A DNA stretch of 33,682 nt from Corynebacterium pilosum DSM 20521 = CIP 103422 (GTDB lineage Bacteria; Actinomycetota; Actinomycetes; Mycobacteriales; Mycobacteriaceae): contig NZ_KB892449.1 of NCBI RefSeq assembly GCF_000373805.1, positions 8,863-42,544 of the forward strand. Direction: 5' to 3'. The notes under the pieces are model-generated. The model searched no databases. It had not been told where the DNA came from and saw nothing but the letters and a program-made list of their open reading frames with translations. The position numbers were made by a program, and so were the translations under genes. Below, one piece after another: positions 1 through 6,787 of the stretch. Each line of letters begins with the position of its first letter. Within the stretch, counting starts at the first letter, position 1.

Positions 1-42
1 GGATTACATCCCAAGATTGATCAAGATAGAGGAAGACTTTTT

Positions 43-453
43 ATGCGAGGACTCGTTGTGGATTATGTCGGCGTGCTCGACGCCGATGCTGAAGATCAGC
101 GCCGGTGGCAGGCGCTGTTCGCCGCGGTGCGTGAGGCGGGGGTGGCCACCGCGGTGCTGTCCAACGATCCCGGCGGCGATGGGGCTGATCCGATTCGCGA
201 ATGGGAGTTCCGCGGCCACGTCGATGCCGTACTGCTCTCCGGCGAGATCGGCTACGAGAAGCCCGAGCGCGCAGCTTTCCAGGCCGCTGCCGACGCGCTC
301 GATGTGGCGTTGGTGGACTTGGTGCTTATCGACGACAACATCTTGAACGTGCGCGCAGCGGTGGAAAACGGGATGATTGGTATCCTGCACACCAGCTTCG
401 ACCGCACTGTGGTGGAGATCCAGTCCCTGTTCGACATCGAGGGCGAGTTCTAG
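43..453 (+). CDS. Small HAD-superfamily hydrolase-like protein
   Basis: 136 residues, preceded by a good ribosome binding site (GAGGAAG, about 7 bases before the ATG). HAD motifs can be followed: motif I is D7-Y-V-G-V-L-D, motif II ends in Ser40 (VLSND), the motif III lysine is probably Lys73 (GYEKPE), and motif IV is the acidic pair Asp97-Asp98 (LIDDN). The second aspartate of the classical DxD is Val9; the form resembles the D-x-G-G/N-V motif of phosphatases such as YihX. At 136 residues it is shorter than the usual 200 or more and has little room for a cap domain, so a large or macromolecular substrate is possible (inference). The stop codon overlaps the next gene's start by one base (TAGTG), so the two are probably translationally coupled. 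Substrate unknown. Confidence 0.8.
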   Translation: MRGLVVDYVGVLDADAEDQRRWQALFAAVREAGVATAVLSNDPGGDGADPIREWEFRGHVDAVLLSGEIGYEKPERAAFQAAADALDVALVDLVLIDDNILNVRAAVENGMIGILHTSFDRTVVEIQSLFDIEGEF

Positions 454-947
454 TGCGCGTCTACATTCCCGCCACGTTCGCCATGCTGGAGACTCTGGAG
501 CAGGCCGGTGAGATGCCGGTCCGTAATGGCTGGGGTTTCGCGGCAACCCCTGAGCTGACGGAGTTTTTCACCTCGGGTGACCAGGAAGAAATCGAGATGG
601 TGGCATTCGATGATGCCGCGTTGGCCTCGATCCGGCTGCTCGCGATCGGGGATGAGGAGAAATTCCCGCACCGCCGCGTCGTCGTATCCGTGGATGTGGA
701 GGCGGAAGGCCACCCAGACATGGGTGAATCCGTGGTCAAGGTGGCGGGCCCGGTGCGCCTAGAGGAGGTGGCCGCGATCCACGTCGATCTGGAAGAAGCA
801 GAGGAAGCGACTGCCAAGGCGATCGAACTTGTCGACGCCGCAGACCTCGGCGATCAGGACGCCGAGCTGGCAGTCGGCGACGCGCAGGACAATTACCTGG
901 CCTTCTATGATCCCTCGGAGCTGCCTTTCCTGATCGAGCTGCTCTAG
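453..947 (+). CDS. Conserved hypothetical protein, DUF6912-like
   Basis: 164 residues, beginning at a GTG that overlaps the stop of the HAD-like gene. I chose this start because the family, as I remember it from actinobacteria, begins MRVYIPAT and here the protein begins (V)RVYIPATFAMLETL; longer readings upstream run inside the HAD gene in another frame. The protein is acidic, has no signal peptide, no membrane segment and no cysteine-rich motif, and ends LPFLIELL. No function is known to me; the name DUF6912 is from memory of related sequences and should be treated as likely, not certain. It is convergent with rsgA, which ends 17 bases downstream. Confidence 0.75.
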   Translation: MRVYIPATFAMLETLEQAGEMPVRNGWGFAATPELTEFFTSGDQEEIEMVAFDDAALASIRLLAIGDEEKFPHRRVVVSVDVEAEGHPDMGESVVKVAGPVRLEEVAAIHVDLEEAEEATAKAIELVDAADLGDQDAELAVGDAQDNYLAFYDPSELPFLIELL

Positions 948-964
948 ACGGCTTTAGACAGCTC
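936..964. terminator. Possible weak hairpin between convergent genes
   Basis: GAGCTG at 936-941 pairs with CAGCTC at 959-964, and TCTA with TAGA inside, leaving a one-base bulge and a small loop. It sits exactly between the convergent ends of the DUF6912-like gene and rsgA. There is no clear T-tract on either side, so termination here is only a suggestion. Confidence 0.25.
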
Positions 965-1986
965 TAGCCTTCCTGGAGGTCCTTGACGTCCCACTCATTG
1001 TTGGACCGCAGGGCACCGAGGAGCCGTCGTACCGCCATGGCGCGGCGGTAGGTGGCGGTATCCTCGTCGAGCTTGTCCCAGGCGCACTCCGGATCCGCGG
1101 GCGGGCCTGCGTGGGTGCAGCCGCGGGGGCAGTCGGCGGAGGCCTCCTCCAAGTCCTCGAATACGGCGACAATATCGTCGGGGGAAACGTGCGCCAAGCC
1201 GAAGGAACGAATGCCCGGGGTGTCGATGATCCAGCCGCCTTCCGGCAGCTGCAAAGCCACCGACTGCGTGGAGGTGTGTCGTCCCTTGCCCACGCCAGAG
1301 ACATCGCCGGTTTCGCGGTCCGCGTCCGGTACCAGGCGGTTGACCAGGGTGGACTTGCCCACCCCGGAATGGCCGATCAAAGCGGAGACGCGGTCGTCGA
1401 TACGCGCGTGTAGGGCGGTGAGGTCGTCGTCGATGCCGGTGGTGAGCACCTCCACGTTGAGCTCGGCGAATTCGGCGGCGAACTCGGCAGGGTCGGCGAG
1501 GTCGGACTTGGTCAGGCAGATGACCGGTTCGATGCCGCCGACGAACGCCGCGATCAGCGCACGTTCGACGAAACCGGTACGTGGTGGGGGATCGGCCACC
1601 GCGGAGACGATGAGGAGGACTTCGGCGTTGGCGACGACGATGCGTTCGTAGGGATCGGTGTCGTCGGCGGTGCGGCGCAGCACGGAGGTGCGATCTTCGC
1701 GCTTGACGATGCGCGCCAAGGTGTCCTTCTTGCCCGAGGTGTCGCCGACTACGCCGACGCGGTCGCCTACCTCGATGGAGGTGCGGCGCATCTCGCGGGC
1801 GCGCATGCACGTGACCAAGCGCTGCTCGCCGTCAGAATCGAGGACTACGCCCCAGCGGCCGCGGTCTTTGGTGACCACCATGCCGAACTCGGCGTCTTTG
1901 TGCTTGGGGCGGTCCTTGGTGCGGGGGCGTGAACCTTTGCCGGGGCGCACCCGCACGTCGGATTCGTCGTAATAGCGCCTAGCCAC
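964..1986 (-). CDS. rsgA: Small ribosomal subunit-dependent GTPase RsgA
   Basis: 340 residues. Circularly permuted GTPase that acts in late maturation of the 30S subunit. The N-terminal OB-like region is followed by the permuted G motifs in the diagnostic order: G4 TKSD (159-162), then G1 GHSGVGKST (205-213), then G3 DTPG (255-258). The C-terminal zinc site is complete: Cys286, Cys290, His292 and Cys301. The start is GTG, and the first 8 bases overlap the end of aroA upstream, so the two are probably co-transcribed and translationally coupled. The basic N-terminus (many Arg/Lys in residues 1-30) is consistent with rRNA binding. Family assignment is secure from the motif order alone. Confidence 0.96.
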   Translation of the reverse strand: MARRYYDESDVRVRPGKGSRPRTKDRPKHKDAEFGMVVTKDRGRWGVVLDSDGEQRLVTCMRAREMRRTSIEVGDRVGVVGDTSGKKDTLARIVKREDRTSVLRRTADDTDPYERIVVANAEVLLIVSAVADPPPRTGFVERALIAAFVGGIEPVICLTKSDLADPAEFAAEFAELNVEVLTTGIDDDLTALHARIDDRVSALIGHSGVGKSTLVNRLVPDADRETGDVSGVGKGRHTSTQSVALQLPEGGWIIDTPGIRSFGLAHVSPDDIVAVFEDLEEASADCPRGCTHAGPPADPECAWDKLDEDTATYRRAMAVRRLLGALRSNNEWDVKDLQEG

Positions 1987-3274
1987 GGATCATGTCCGCC
2001 CACATGTGCTCGAACCCGGGGAGGGTCTTGGAGGTGGTGCCAATATTTTCGACCTGCACGCCGGGAACCACGGTGCCGATGATCGCGCCGGCCGTGGCCA
2101 TGCGGTGATCGTCGTAGGAGTGCCACGTGCCACCCGTGAGCGGTGCCGGGGTGATGCGCAGGCCGTCGGCCAGCTCCTCGCACTTGCCGCCGAGGTTATT
2201 GATCTCTGCAGTCAGCGCCGCAAGCCGGTCGGTTTCATGCCCGCGCAGATGCGCGATGCCGGTAAGTTCTGAAGGGGTGTTGGCCAGCGTCGCCAGAGCC
2301 GCGACGGTGGGGGTGAGCTCGCCGATATCGCTCATGTCCAAGCTGATGCCACGCAGGTTGCCACGCTGTGGCCCGCGCACCTCGAGAGTGTGGGTGGGGC
2401 CTTCGGCATGCAGGGTGACCTCGCAGCCCATGCGCGCCAAGATGTCCCGGATGACGTCGCCGGGCTGGGTGGTTTCGATCGGCCAGTTCGGGATACGGAC
2501 CACACCCGCGGTGATCGCAGCGGCGGCCAAGAAGGGGGTGGCGTTGGACAGGTCCGGTTCGATACGCCAGGTCCGCCCCTGGATCGCGCCGGGTTTCACA
2601 GCCCACTCGTTTTCGCTCGCGGTGACTTCCACGCCGGCCTTGCGCAGCATATCGACGGTCATCTCGATATGCGGCATCGACGGCAAGGTCGCGCCGGTGT
2701 GGTGGACGATGAGCCCGCGGTCGAAGCGCGCGCCGGCTAGCAGCAGCCCGGAGACGAACTGGGAGGACCCAGAGGCGTCAATCTCTACGCGGCCGCCGTC
2801 GGCACGCCCTTTGCCGTGGACGGTGAAGGGCAGGGAATCGCCGGCGACATCGACGCCGAGTTCGCGCAAGCCATCGAGGATCTCTCCCATGGGGCGGTTG
2901 CGGGCGTAGGCGTCGCCGTCGAAAAGCACGCGCCCGCTGGCGAAGGCCGCGACGGCCGGGGCGAAGCGCATGACGGTGCCGGCCAGCCCGCAGTCCACCT
3001 CGCCGCCGGTGAGTTCGCCGGGGGTGACGGTAATCTCGTCGACATCATCCGCACCTTGTGTGCCTTCCGCGTGGTTGAATCTCACGCCCATGGCGGCCAT
3101 GGCGGCTTCCATGAGGTCGGTATCGCGCGAGCGTAGCGCCCCTACCAGCTTGGATGGGTAGGAGGAAAGCGCGGAAAGAATATAGGCGCGGTTGGTGATG
3201 GACTTGGACCCGGGCACCACTTGCGTGTGGGTGACGGGGCCATCGGCGACGGGTACAGGCCAAAGATCGGTCAT
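1979..3274 (-). CDS. aroA: 3-phosphoshikimate 1-carboxyvinyltransferase (EPSP synthase)
   Basis: 431 residues from the chosen ATG at 3274 (MTDLWPVP); another ATG lies 9 bases upstream at 3283. It catalyses the sixth step of the shikimate pathway, joining phosphoenolpyruvate to shikimate-3-phosphate. Family hallmarks visible are the N-terminal [10 protein letters not shown] segment, the [12 protein letters not shown] region (the counterpart of the GNAGTAMR segment), [13 protein letters not shown], and the C-terminal YDDHRMATA segment. A TATTAT hexamer ends 7 bases before the ATG at 3274, which suggests a leaderless transcript and supports this start. It is followed by rsgA with an 8-base overlap and is divergent from the SRAP gene. 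Length is normal for the family. Confidence 0.96.
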   Translation of the reverse strand: MTDLWPVPVADGPVTHTQVVPGSKSITNRAYILSALSSYPSKLVGALRSRDTDLMEAAMAAMGVRFNHAEGTQGADDVDEITVTPGELTGGEVDCGLAGTVMRFAPAVAAFASGRVLFDGDAYARNRPMGEILDGLRELGVDVAGDSLPFTVHGKGRADGGRVEIDASGSSQFVSGLLLAGARFDRGLIVHHTGATLPSMPHIEMTVDMLRKAGVEVTASENEWAVKPGAIQGRTWRIEPDLSNATPFLAAAAITAGVVRIPNWPIETTQPGDVIRDILARMGCEVTLHAEGPTHTLEVRGPQRGNLRGISLDMSDIGELTPTVAALATLANTPSELTGIAHLRGHETDRLAALTAEINNLGGKCEELADGLRITPAPLTGGTWHSYDDHRMATAGAIIGTVVPGVQVENIGTTSKTLPGFEHMWADMIRG

Positions 3275-3280
3275 GCAGTC

Positions 3281-3287
3281 CATAATA
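3281..3287. promoter_or_regulatory. Overlapping divergent -10 elements of aroA and the SRAP gene
   Basis: The 18 bp between the two start codons contain CATAATA. Read on the plus strand, CATAAT (3281-3286) ends 6 bases before the SRAP ATG at 3293. Read on the minus strand, TATTAT (3287-3282) ends 7 bases before the aroA ATG at 3274. Both spacings fit transcription starting at or next to the initiation codon. No convincing -35 hexamers are visible, as is common in corynebacteria. Inferred from sequence only. Confidence 0.55.
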
Positions 3288-3292
3288 GAGGC

Positions 3293-3970
3293 ATGTGTGG
3301 ACGTTTCGTACTCTTTACCACCGGCGATGAGCTCATGGCAGAAATCGGCGGGCTACCCGGCGTGCGCGAGGTCCACGCCCCGGACGGCCTGCCGGGCCCG
3401 CGCTACAACGTGGCGCCCACGCAGAAGGTCCCGCTTGTGCGTATCGACGAGGGCCTGGCCACCGTCGACCCCGCCCGCTGGGGGCTGCTGCCTGGCTGGA
3501 AGAAGGACGACTCCGGCCCGCCCCTGTTTAATGCGCGAGGGGAGACCGTGGCCGATAAGCCCTCATTCCGCTCCGCGTTCAAATCGCGCCGCAGCATCAT
3601 GGTGTTGGACGGCTATTACGAGTGGCACGAGAAGAAGCCTTATTATGTGCGCCGCCCCGAGGGCATGCTGTACGCCGCCGGCCTATGGGATACCGGCGGT
3701 GGCGACGGGGCAGGCTTCTCGACGACGATGGTCACCACCGACTCTCACGGCGGCATCGAGTGGCTGCATCACAGGTTGCCTCTTTTTCTCACGCGTGAGC
3801 AGATCCCGCAGTGGGTGAGTGGCACCCCGGAGGAAGCTTTGGAGTTGATCCGGCCGAGCGCGCTTGCCGACGAGCTGATCTGGCAGGAGGCAGACCCCGC
3901 CGTGGGCAATGTGCGCAATGATTATGAGGAGCTGCTTTCTGATGCATCGGCTCCGACAACACTCTTCTAA
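3293..3970 (+). CDS. SRAP/HMCES (YedK) family protein protecting abasic DNA
   Basis: 225 residues starting MCGRF. After removal of Met1, Cys2 becomes the N-terminal nucleophile that in this family forms a thiazolidine crosslink with abasic sites in single-stranded DNA. Other conserved positions are visible: Asn80 (FNARGE), Glu110 (GYYEW) and the histidine of the HxR-L/M-P motif (His159 in HHRLP). The start is fixed by the invariant Met-Cys; upstream in-frame codons fall in the aroA start region. The gene is often annotated SOS response-associated peptidase, after neighbourhood studies and a proposed peptidase activity. Probably leaderless (-10 CATAAT 6 bases upstream). No SOS box is visible next to it. 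About 66 bases separate it from sigH. Confidence 0.93.
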   Translation: MCGRFVLFTTGDELMAEIGGLPGVREVHAPDGLPGPRYNVAPTQKVPLVRIDEGLATVDPARWGLLPGWKKDDSGPPLFNARGETVADKPSFRSAFKSRRSIMVLDGYYEWHEKKPYYVRRPEGMLYAAGLWDTGGGDGAGFSTTMVTTDSHGGIEWLHHRLPLFLTREQIPQWVSGTPEEALELIRPSALADELIWQEADPAVGNVRNDYEELLSDASAPTTLF

Positions 3971-4022
3971 TGTTGTTCTGGAACGGGCGCGGGCGCAGGT
4001 GATCGTCGTTAAGCGCGTGCCC

Positions 4023-4028
4023 TACAAT
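4023..4028 (+). promoter_or_regulatory. -10 element for sigH
   Basis: TACAAT, 7 bases before the ATG at 4036. This overlaps the alternative upstream ATG at 4027, which would then not be on the mRNA. The -35 region is poor. It looks like a housekeeping-type (SigA) promoter; no properly spaced SigH-type GGAA/GTT pair was found here. Confidence 0.45.
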
Positions 4029-4035
4029 GGCCGTT

Positions 4036-4629
4036 ATGTCGCAGACTGAACTGACCGAGCGCTTTACTGATGAAGCCATGCCGCTGCTGGACCAGCTGTA
4101 TGGTGGCGCGCTGCGCATGACGCGCAATCCGCAGGATGCCGAGGACCTGGTGCAGGAGACGTATCTGAAGGCGTTTAATGCGTTCGACAGCTTCAAGCCG
4201 GGGACGAACCTGAAGGCGTGGATGTACCGAATCATGACGAATACGTACATCAATACTTACCGGAAGAAGAAGCGTCGGCCGCTGGAAACCTCCACGGAGG
4301 ATATGACGGACCGCCAGCTATATACAACCAGCTCCCACGATTCGACTGGGCTGCAGTCCGCTGAGGTGGAAGCGCTGCAGAATATGCCGAACTCGCAGAT
4401 CACGGAGGCGTTGAACTCGCTGTCCGACGACTACCGCATGGTGGTCTACCTGGCCGATGTGGAGGATCTGGCGTACAAGGAAATCGCCGAGATCATGGAC
4501 ACGCCGGTGGGAACTGTGATGAGTCGGCTGCATCGGGGAAGAAAACAACTCCGCGCGTTGTTAAAGGATGTAGCGGCCGAAAAAGGCATTGGGTTGGACC
4601 ATCCCGACATGCAGGAAGGAACCAAGTAA
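4036..4629 (+). CDS. sigH: ECF sigma factor SigH
   Basis: 197 residues from ATG 4036 (an ATG at 4027 would add three). Group 4 (ECF) sigma factor that in corynebacteria and mycobacteria directs the heat and thiol-oxidative stress response. Region 2 is clear ([18 protein letters not shown], then QETYLKAF and a [12 protein letters not shown] segment), as is region 4 with the helix-turn-helix near [20 protein letters not shown]. The stop overlaps the rshA start (TAATG), the classical sigma/anti-sigma coupling. The start at 4036 is preferred because a -10 element ends 7 bases before it. Assignment to SigH rather than another ECF factor rests on sequence and on the rshA and whiB1 neighbours. Confidence 0.94.
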   Translation: MSQTELTERFTDEAMPLLDQLYGGALRMTRNPQDAEDLVQETYLKAFNAFDSFKPGTNLKAWMYRIMTNTYINTYRKKKRRPLETSTEDMTDRQLYTTSSHDSTGLQSAEVEALQNMPNSQITEALNSLSDDYRMVVYLADVEDLAYKEIAEIMDTPVGTVMSRLHRGRKQLRALLKDVAAEKGIGLDHPDMQEGTK

Positions 4630-4907
4630 TGAGCATGCAAGACCACCAAGGTAATTGCAGCGGGAACTGCGGTCAGGCGCAAGCGTTGCTGTGCGAGCTT
4701 CTCGACGATGACACCACTGCTGCTCGTGCCGAAGAGATCAAGCAGGAAATCTCGCGGTGCCCGGAATGCTTCCATCAGCTGCAGTCTGAGCGCGCAGTAC
4801 GCGAACTTGTCCGGGGATGTTCCGGGTGTGAGCCGGCGCCGGAGACGCTACGCACCCGCATCATTGAGCGGATCACGGTGACGTACCAGGAGATGCGCTT
4901 CCAGTAG
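4629..4907 (+). CDS. rshA: Anti-sigma factor RshA (ZAS-like) with altered zinc motif
   Basis: 92 residues, coupled to sigH by a one-base overlap. RshA-type proteins bind SigH in the reduced state and release it on thiol oxidation, using a zinc-associated HxxxCxxC motif. Here the two motif cysteines are present (Cys44, Cys47 in SRCPECF) but the position four residues before Cys44, normally His, is Glu40 (codon GAA). Other possible ligands are His6, Cys10, Cys14, Cys22, His49, and Cys64/Cys67 in the CSGC segment. The C-terminal part (APETLRTRIIERITVTY) matches the family. A second start two codons downstream (MQDHQ) is possible. Identity is supported mainly by position and overall pattern. Confidence 0.88.
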   Translation: MSMQDHQGNCSGNCGQAQALLCELLDDDTTAARAEEIKQEISRCPECFHQLQSERAVRELVRGCSGCEPAPETLRTRIIERITVTYQEMRFQ

Positions 4908-4941
4908 TTTCTGCTGGAGGCAGAGTGGGGAGAGGCCAGCA

Positions 4942-5262
4942 ATGACGCAAGGACAGTTAACGCGCAAATTTCGACCACCCTTTGCTATCCCTGAATCCCT
5001 TGATGATCTTCAAGGGCCTGCCACGGGGGTCCTCAATATTCCGCATTCTATTATGTGGGTCACCCGTGAAGAAGTACGTATCAAACTTTCTCACGATGGG
5101 CAGACAAAAGCTGCTTACGCGGAAATTCTTGGGTCAGCTACGCAGGAGCAAATTGAAGAATTGGTTAACAAGGACCTGCTTCTCCGCCTCTGGCCTGTCA
5201 CGTTAGACCGCACCGTTACAGAGGCTTGGAATGATCGTTTTCCAGAACTTTCGACGCATTAA
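4942..5262 (+). CDS. Unrecognised small protein, lower-G+C gene
   Basis: 106 residues, ATG preceded by GGGGAGAGG with a spacing of about 6. I do not recognise the family with confidence. It has no signal peptide, membrane segment or cysteine. The N-terminus is short and basic-hydrophobic (QLTRKFRPPF); the C-terminal half is helical and reads like a small regulatory or antitoxin-type protein (TQEQIEELVNKDLLLRLW, then a Trp-rich end), but that is only an impression. By eye its base composition is lower in G+C (about half) than its neighbours. It lies 34 bases after rshA and could be read from the sigH promoter. It is followed by a strong terminator. Confidence 0.7.
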   Translation: MTQGQLTRKFRPPFAIPESLDDLQGPATGVLNIPHSIMWVTREEVRIKLSHDGQTKAAYAEILGSATQEQIEELVNKDLLLRLWPVTLDRTVTEAWNDRFPELSTH

Positions 5263-5286
5263 TGGTGAGTAATTAGTAAGCAGAGA

Positions 5287-5328
5287 AAACAGCACCCCAC
5301 CAACCAGAACGGTGGTGGGGTGCTGTTT
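5287..5328. terminator. Strong bidirectional hairpin terminator
   Basis: A perfect 16-bp stem: 5287-5302 pairs with 5313-5328, with a 10-base loop. It is flanked by A-runs on the left and T-runs on the right (AAA/TTT at the stem base), so it can terminate in both directions. It separates the sigH operon (+) from bL37 (-). Confidence 0.88.
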
Positions 5329-5345
5329 CGCTTGAGATGCTGTTC

Positions 5346-5420
5346 TTATGCGTTTGGACGCTTACCGCGGTTTGCGCTCTTCTTGCGGCGATCCTTACGC
5401 TTACGACCACGCTTCGACAT
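5346..5420 (-). CDS. 50S ribosomal protein bL37 (24 residues)
   Basis: A 24-residue, extremely basic peptide beginning MSKRGRKRKDRRKK and ending NRGKRPNA. It closely matches the actinobacterial ribosomal protein bL37 described from mycobacterial ribosome structures (M. smegmatis form begins MAKRGRKKRDRK and also ends GKRPN plus one residue, from memory). A near-perfect ribosome binding site (AAGGAGG) lies about 6 bases upstream of the ATG. It sits downstream of whiB1 in the same orientation and ends at the bidirectional terminator. Easily missed because of its size. Confidence 0.9.
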   Translation of the reverse strand: MSKRGRKRKDRRKKSANRGKRPNA

Positions 5421-5510
5421 GTGCGGGCCTCCTTTAAATCTCGTCAGTGGTTAGTTTCTCCCCACTGACTTTAGTGTTCGGTCTCGCCGGTGGGAAATTA
5501 GGGTCGGTGT

Positions 5511-5771
5511 TTATGCGGTAACGCGTGCGCGGCGGCCGCGGGTCTTGTTGCGACGCTTCAGTGCGCGACGCTCTTCTTCAGACAGGCCGCCCCAGACACC
5601 AGCATCCTGGCCGGTTTCCAGTGCCCACTTCAGGCACATGGAGGTGACTGGGCAGCGGTTGCAGACCAGCTTGGCCTGCGCGATCTGGGATAGGGCAGGG
5701 CCGGAGTTTCCGACTGGGAAGAACAGCTCTGGGTCTTCGTCTCGGCAGACAGCTTCGTGGCGCCAATCCAT
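5511..5771 (-). CDS. whiB1: WhiB1-type iron-sulfur transcription regulator (WhcE in corynebacteria)
   Basis: 86 residues. Wbl family protein that binds a [4Fe-4S] cluster through four cysteines, Cys9, Cys37, Cys40 and Cys46, and carries the GVWGG turn at 58-62, followed by a basic DNA-binding tail (RRALKRRNKTRGRRARV). The N-terminal MDWRHEAVCRDEDPELFFP segment is essentially that of mycobacterial WhiB1, which binds NO and contacts the housekeeping sigma factor. In C. glutamicum the sigH-linked homologue is called whcE. The ribosome binding site AAGGAG is 9 bases before the ATG. The long gene-free region upstream (5772-6319) may hold its control elements. Confidence 0.95.
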   Translation of the reverse strand: MDWRHEAVCRDEDPELFFPVGNSGPALSQIAQAKLVCNRCPVTSMCLKWALETGQDAGVWGGLSEEERRALKRRNKTRGRRARVTA

Positions 5772-6029
5772 GGTGATATGCTCCTTAAAAATCGTTCAAC
5801 AGCGTGTGTTGTGCGCACCACTAACAGCCCCCTCGTTGGAAGCTGTTGCAAAGATTGTGCTTTCTAGGTGGTGGGACGGCGGTCCTACGGTGGTTCCGAG
5901 GCCCATCAACTTTACCTAGCGTTAACTCCGTGGCGGCTTGGAGTTAAAGGCTGATTCATCAGCCGGTTGTTTTTGCTACCCGAGAATAATGACATGTAAT
6001 CAAGATTTCCGCTAGGGGTAGCGCGCATT

Positions 6030-6057
6030 TTGTTACCAAGATCACGTAAATATAATA
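6030..6057. promoter_or_regulatory. Promoter-like block with CRP/GlxR-like operator
   Basis: A perfect TATAAT at 6051-6056 on the plus strand is followed by one more A, so the minus strand reads TATTAT at 6057-6052: divergent overlapping -10 hexamers as in the aroA region. A TTGTTA lies 15 bases upstream of TATAAT on the plus strand. TGTTACCAAGATCACG (6031-6046) matches the CRP/GlxR consensus TGTGA-N6-TCACA except at two positions. In M. tuberculosis whiB1 is controlled by the CRP homologue, which makes the site plausible, though it is about 260 bp from the whiB1 start here. Confidence 0.4.
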
Positions 6058-6306
6058 CTTAGACCCCTATTGCTTGGGTGGGTAAAACTACAAGCCCGAT
6101 GGTGCGATATGCGCTTGAACAGGGCTAATCGTCGTAAAGCGTCAATAAGCACTTTCTTGCAAAGGTCAAATTATGTGGACCTTTCCCACTATCGGATAGG
6201 GCGCGGAATTTGCTTCTGCGGCGCCTTGTGATAGGCGCAAAAGCGGGGGCGCGTGGATTTACCGGCATGTAACCACGCCTTCACAATAGGCCGTTTTAGG
6301 GCAGGC

Positions 6307-6312
6307 TAGACT
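6307..6312 (+). promoter_or_regulatory. -10 element of the gene at 6320
   Basis: TAGACT, 7 bases before the GTG start; suggests a leaderless mRNA. No ribosome binding site is present between it and the start codon, and no good -35 hexamer is visible. Confidence 0.45.
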
Positions 6313-6319
6313 AGCTTCC

Positions 6320-6787
6320 GTGACGAACAACGATGCTTTGAATGATCCCGCCGACGCTTCAGATGCTCCCGTGAGCCTGAGCCCGCCAGCGCCGCTGCGC
6401 TTCGCCGCAATCGTGGCCCTCGTGCAGTCCGTGGCGGCAATCGTGTACGGCATCACGCTGGCGGTCCGCGATCTGCAGGGTGAGGAAGACCCCGCGATCG
6501 TTTCCGACAGCGCCAATGCTCAATTCATTGGCCTAGGCACTGCGGTGTATATCTGGATCGTGTTCGGCATCGTCGCAGCAGGCGCCATCGCTTTGCTGCG
6601 CGGCGCGACCTGGGGCCGCGGTCTGCTTGTCTTTATGCAGATCCTGCTGTTTTCGGTGGTCTTCTTCATGTTCAAAGGCGGGGCGATTCTGCTGGGAATC
6701 GTAACGGGGTTGTCCGTGGTCTTGGTCCTTGGGGGCACCTTGCACCCGCAGTCCACAGCGTGGATGGCTACGCGTTACGGGCGCTAA
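6320..6787 (+). CDS. Small four-helix membrane protein, function unknown
   Basis: 155 residues from a GTG. After a soluble acidic N-terminus rich in Asp, Ala and Pro (about residues 1-26) there are about four hydrophobic segments: roughly 27-48, 70-94, 97-118 and 119-140, with a short acidic loop (DLQGEEDPAIV) after the first. It ends in a short hydrophilic tail (HPQSTAWMATRYGR). I recognise it only as a conserved actinobacterial membrane protein type without assigned function. The last 20 bases overlap the end of the convergent beta-propeller-like gene. A TAGACT -10 just upstream argues for its own leaderless transcript. Confidence 0.78.
   Translation: MTNNDALNDPADASDAPVSLSPPAPLRFAAIVALVQSVAAIVYGITLAVRDLQGEEDPAIVSDSANAQFIGLGTAVYIWIVFGIVAAGAIALLRGATWGRGLLVFMQILLFSVVFFMFKGGAILLGIVTGLSVVLVLGGTLHPQSTAWMATRYGR

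Larger units (their letters stand above)
5772..6319. other. 548-bp gene-free region upstream of whiB1
   Basis: No credible coding region on either strand; visibly lower in G+C than the genes. Contents noted: an inverted repeat AACAGC (5823-5828)/GCTGTT (5842-5847) close to the whiB1 start; an AT-rich promoter-like block with a CRP/GlxR-like site at 6030-6057; a perfect 7-bp inverted repeat AAAGGTC (6161-6167)/GACCTTT (6178-6184) with a 10-base loop; and a 6-bp hairpin GCGCCT (6221-6226)/AGGCGC (6233-6238). A non-coding RNA starting near 6063 on the plus strand is possible, but I recognise no known RNA family and see no T-tract terminator. Confidence 0.6.

Noticed and set aside
3980..4017. SigH-type autoregulatory promoter (GGAAC followed by CGTTAA) upstream of sigH
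   Set aside because: The spacing between the two boxes is about 22 bases, too long for the usual 16-19, and a TACAAT -10 offers a simpler explanation.
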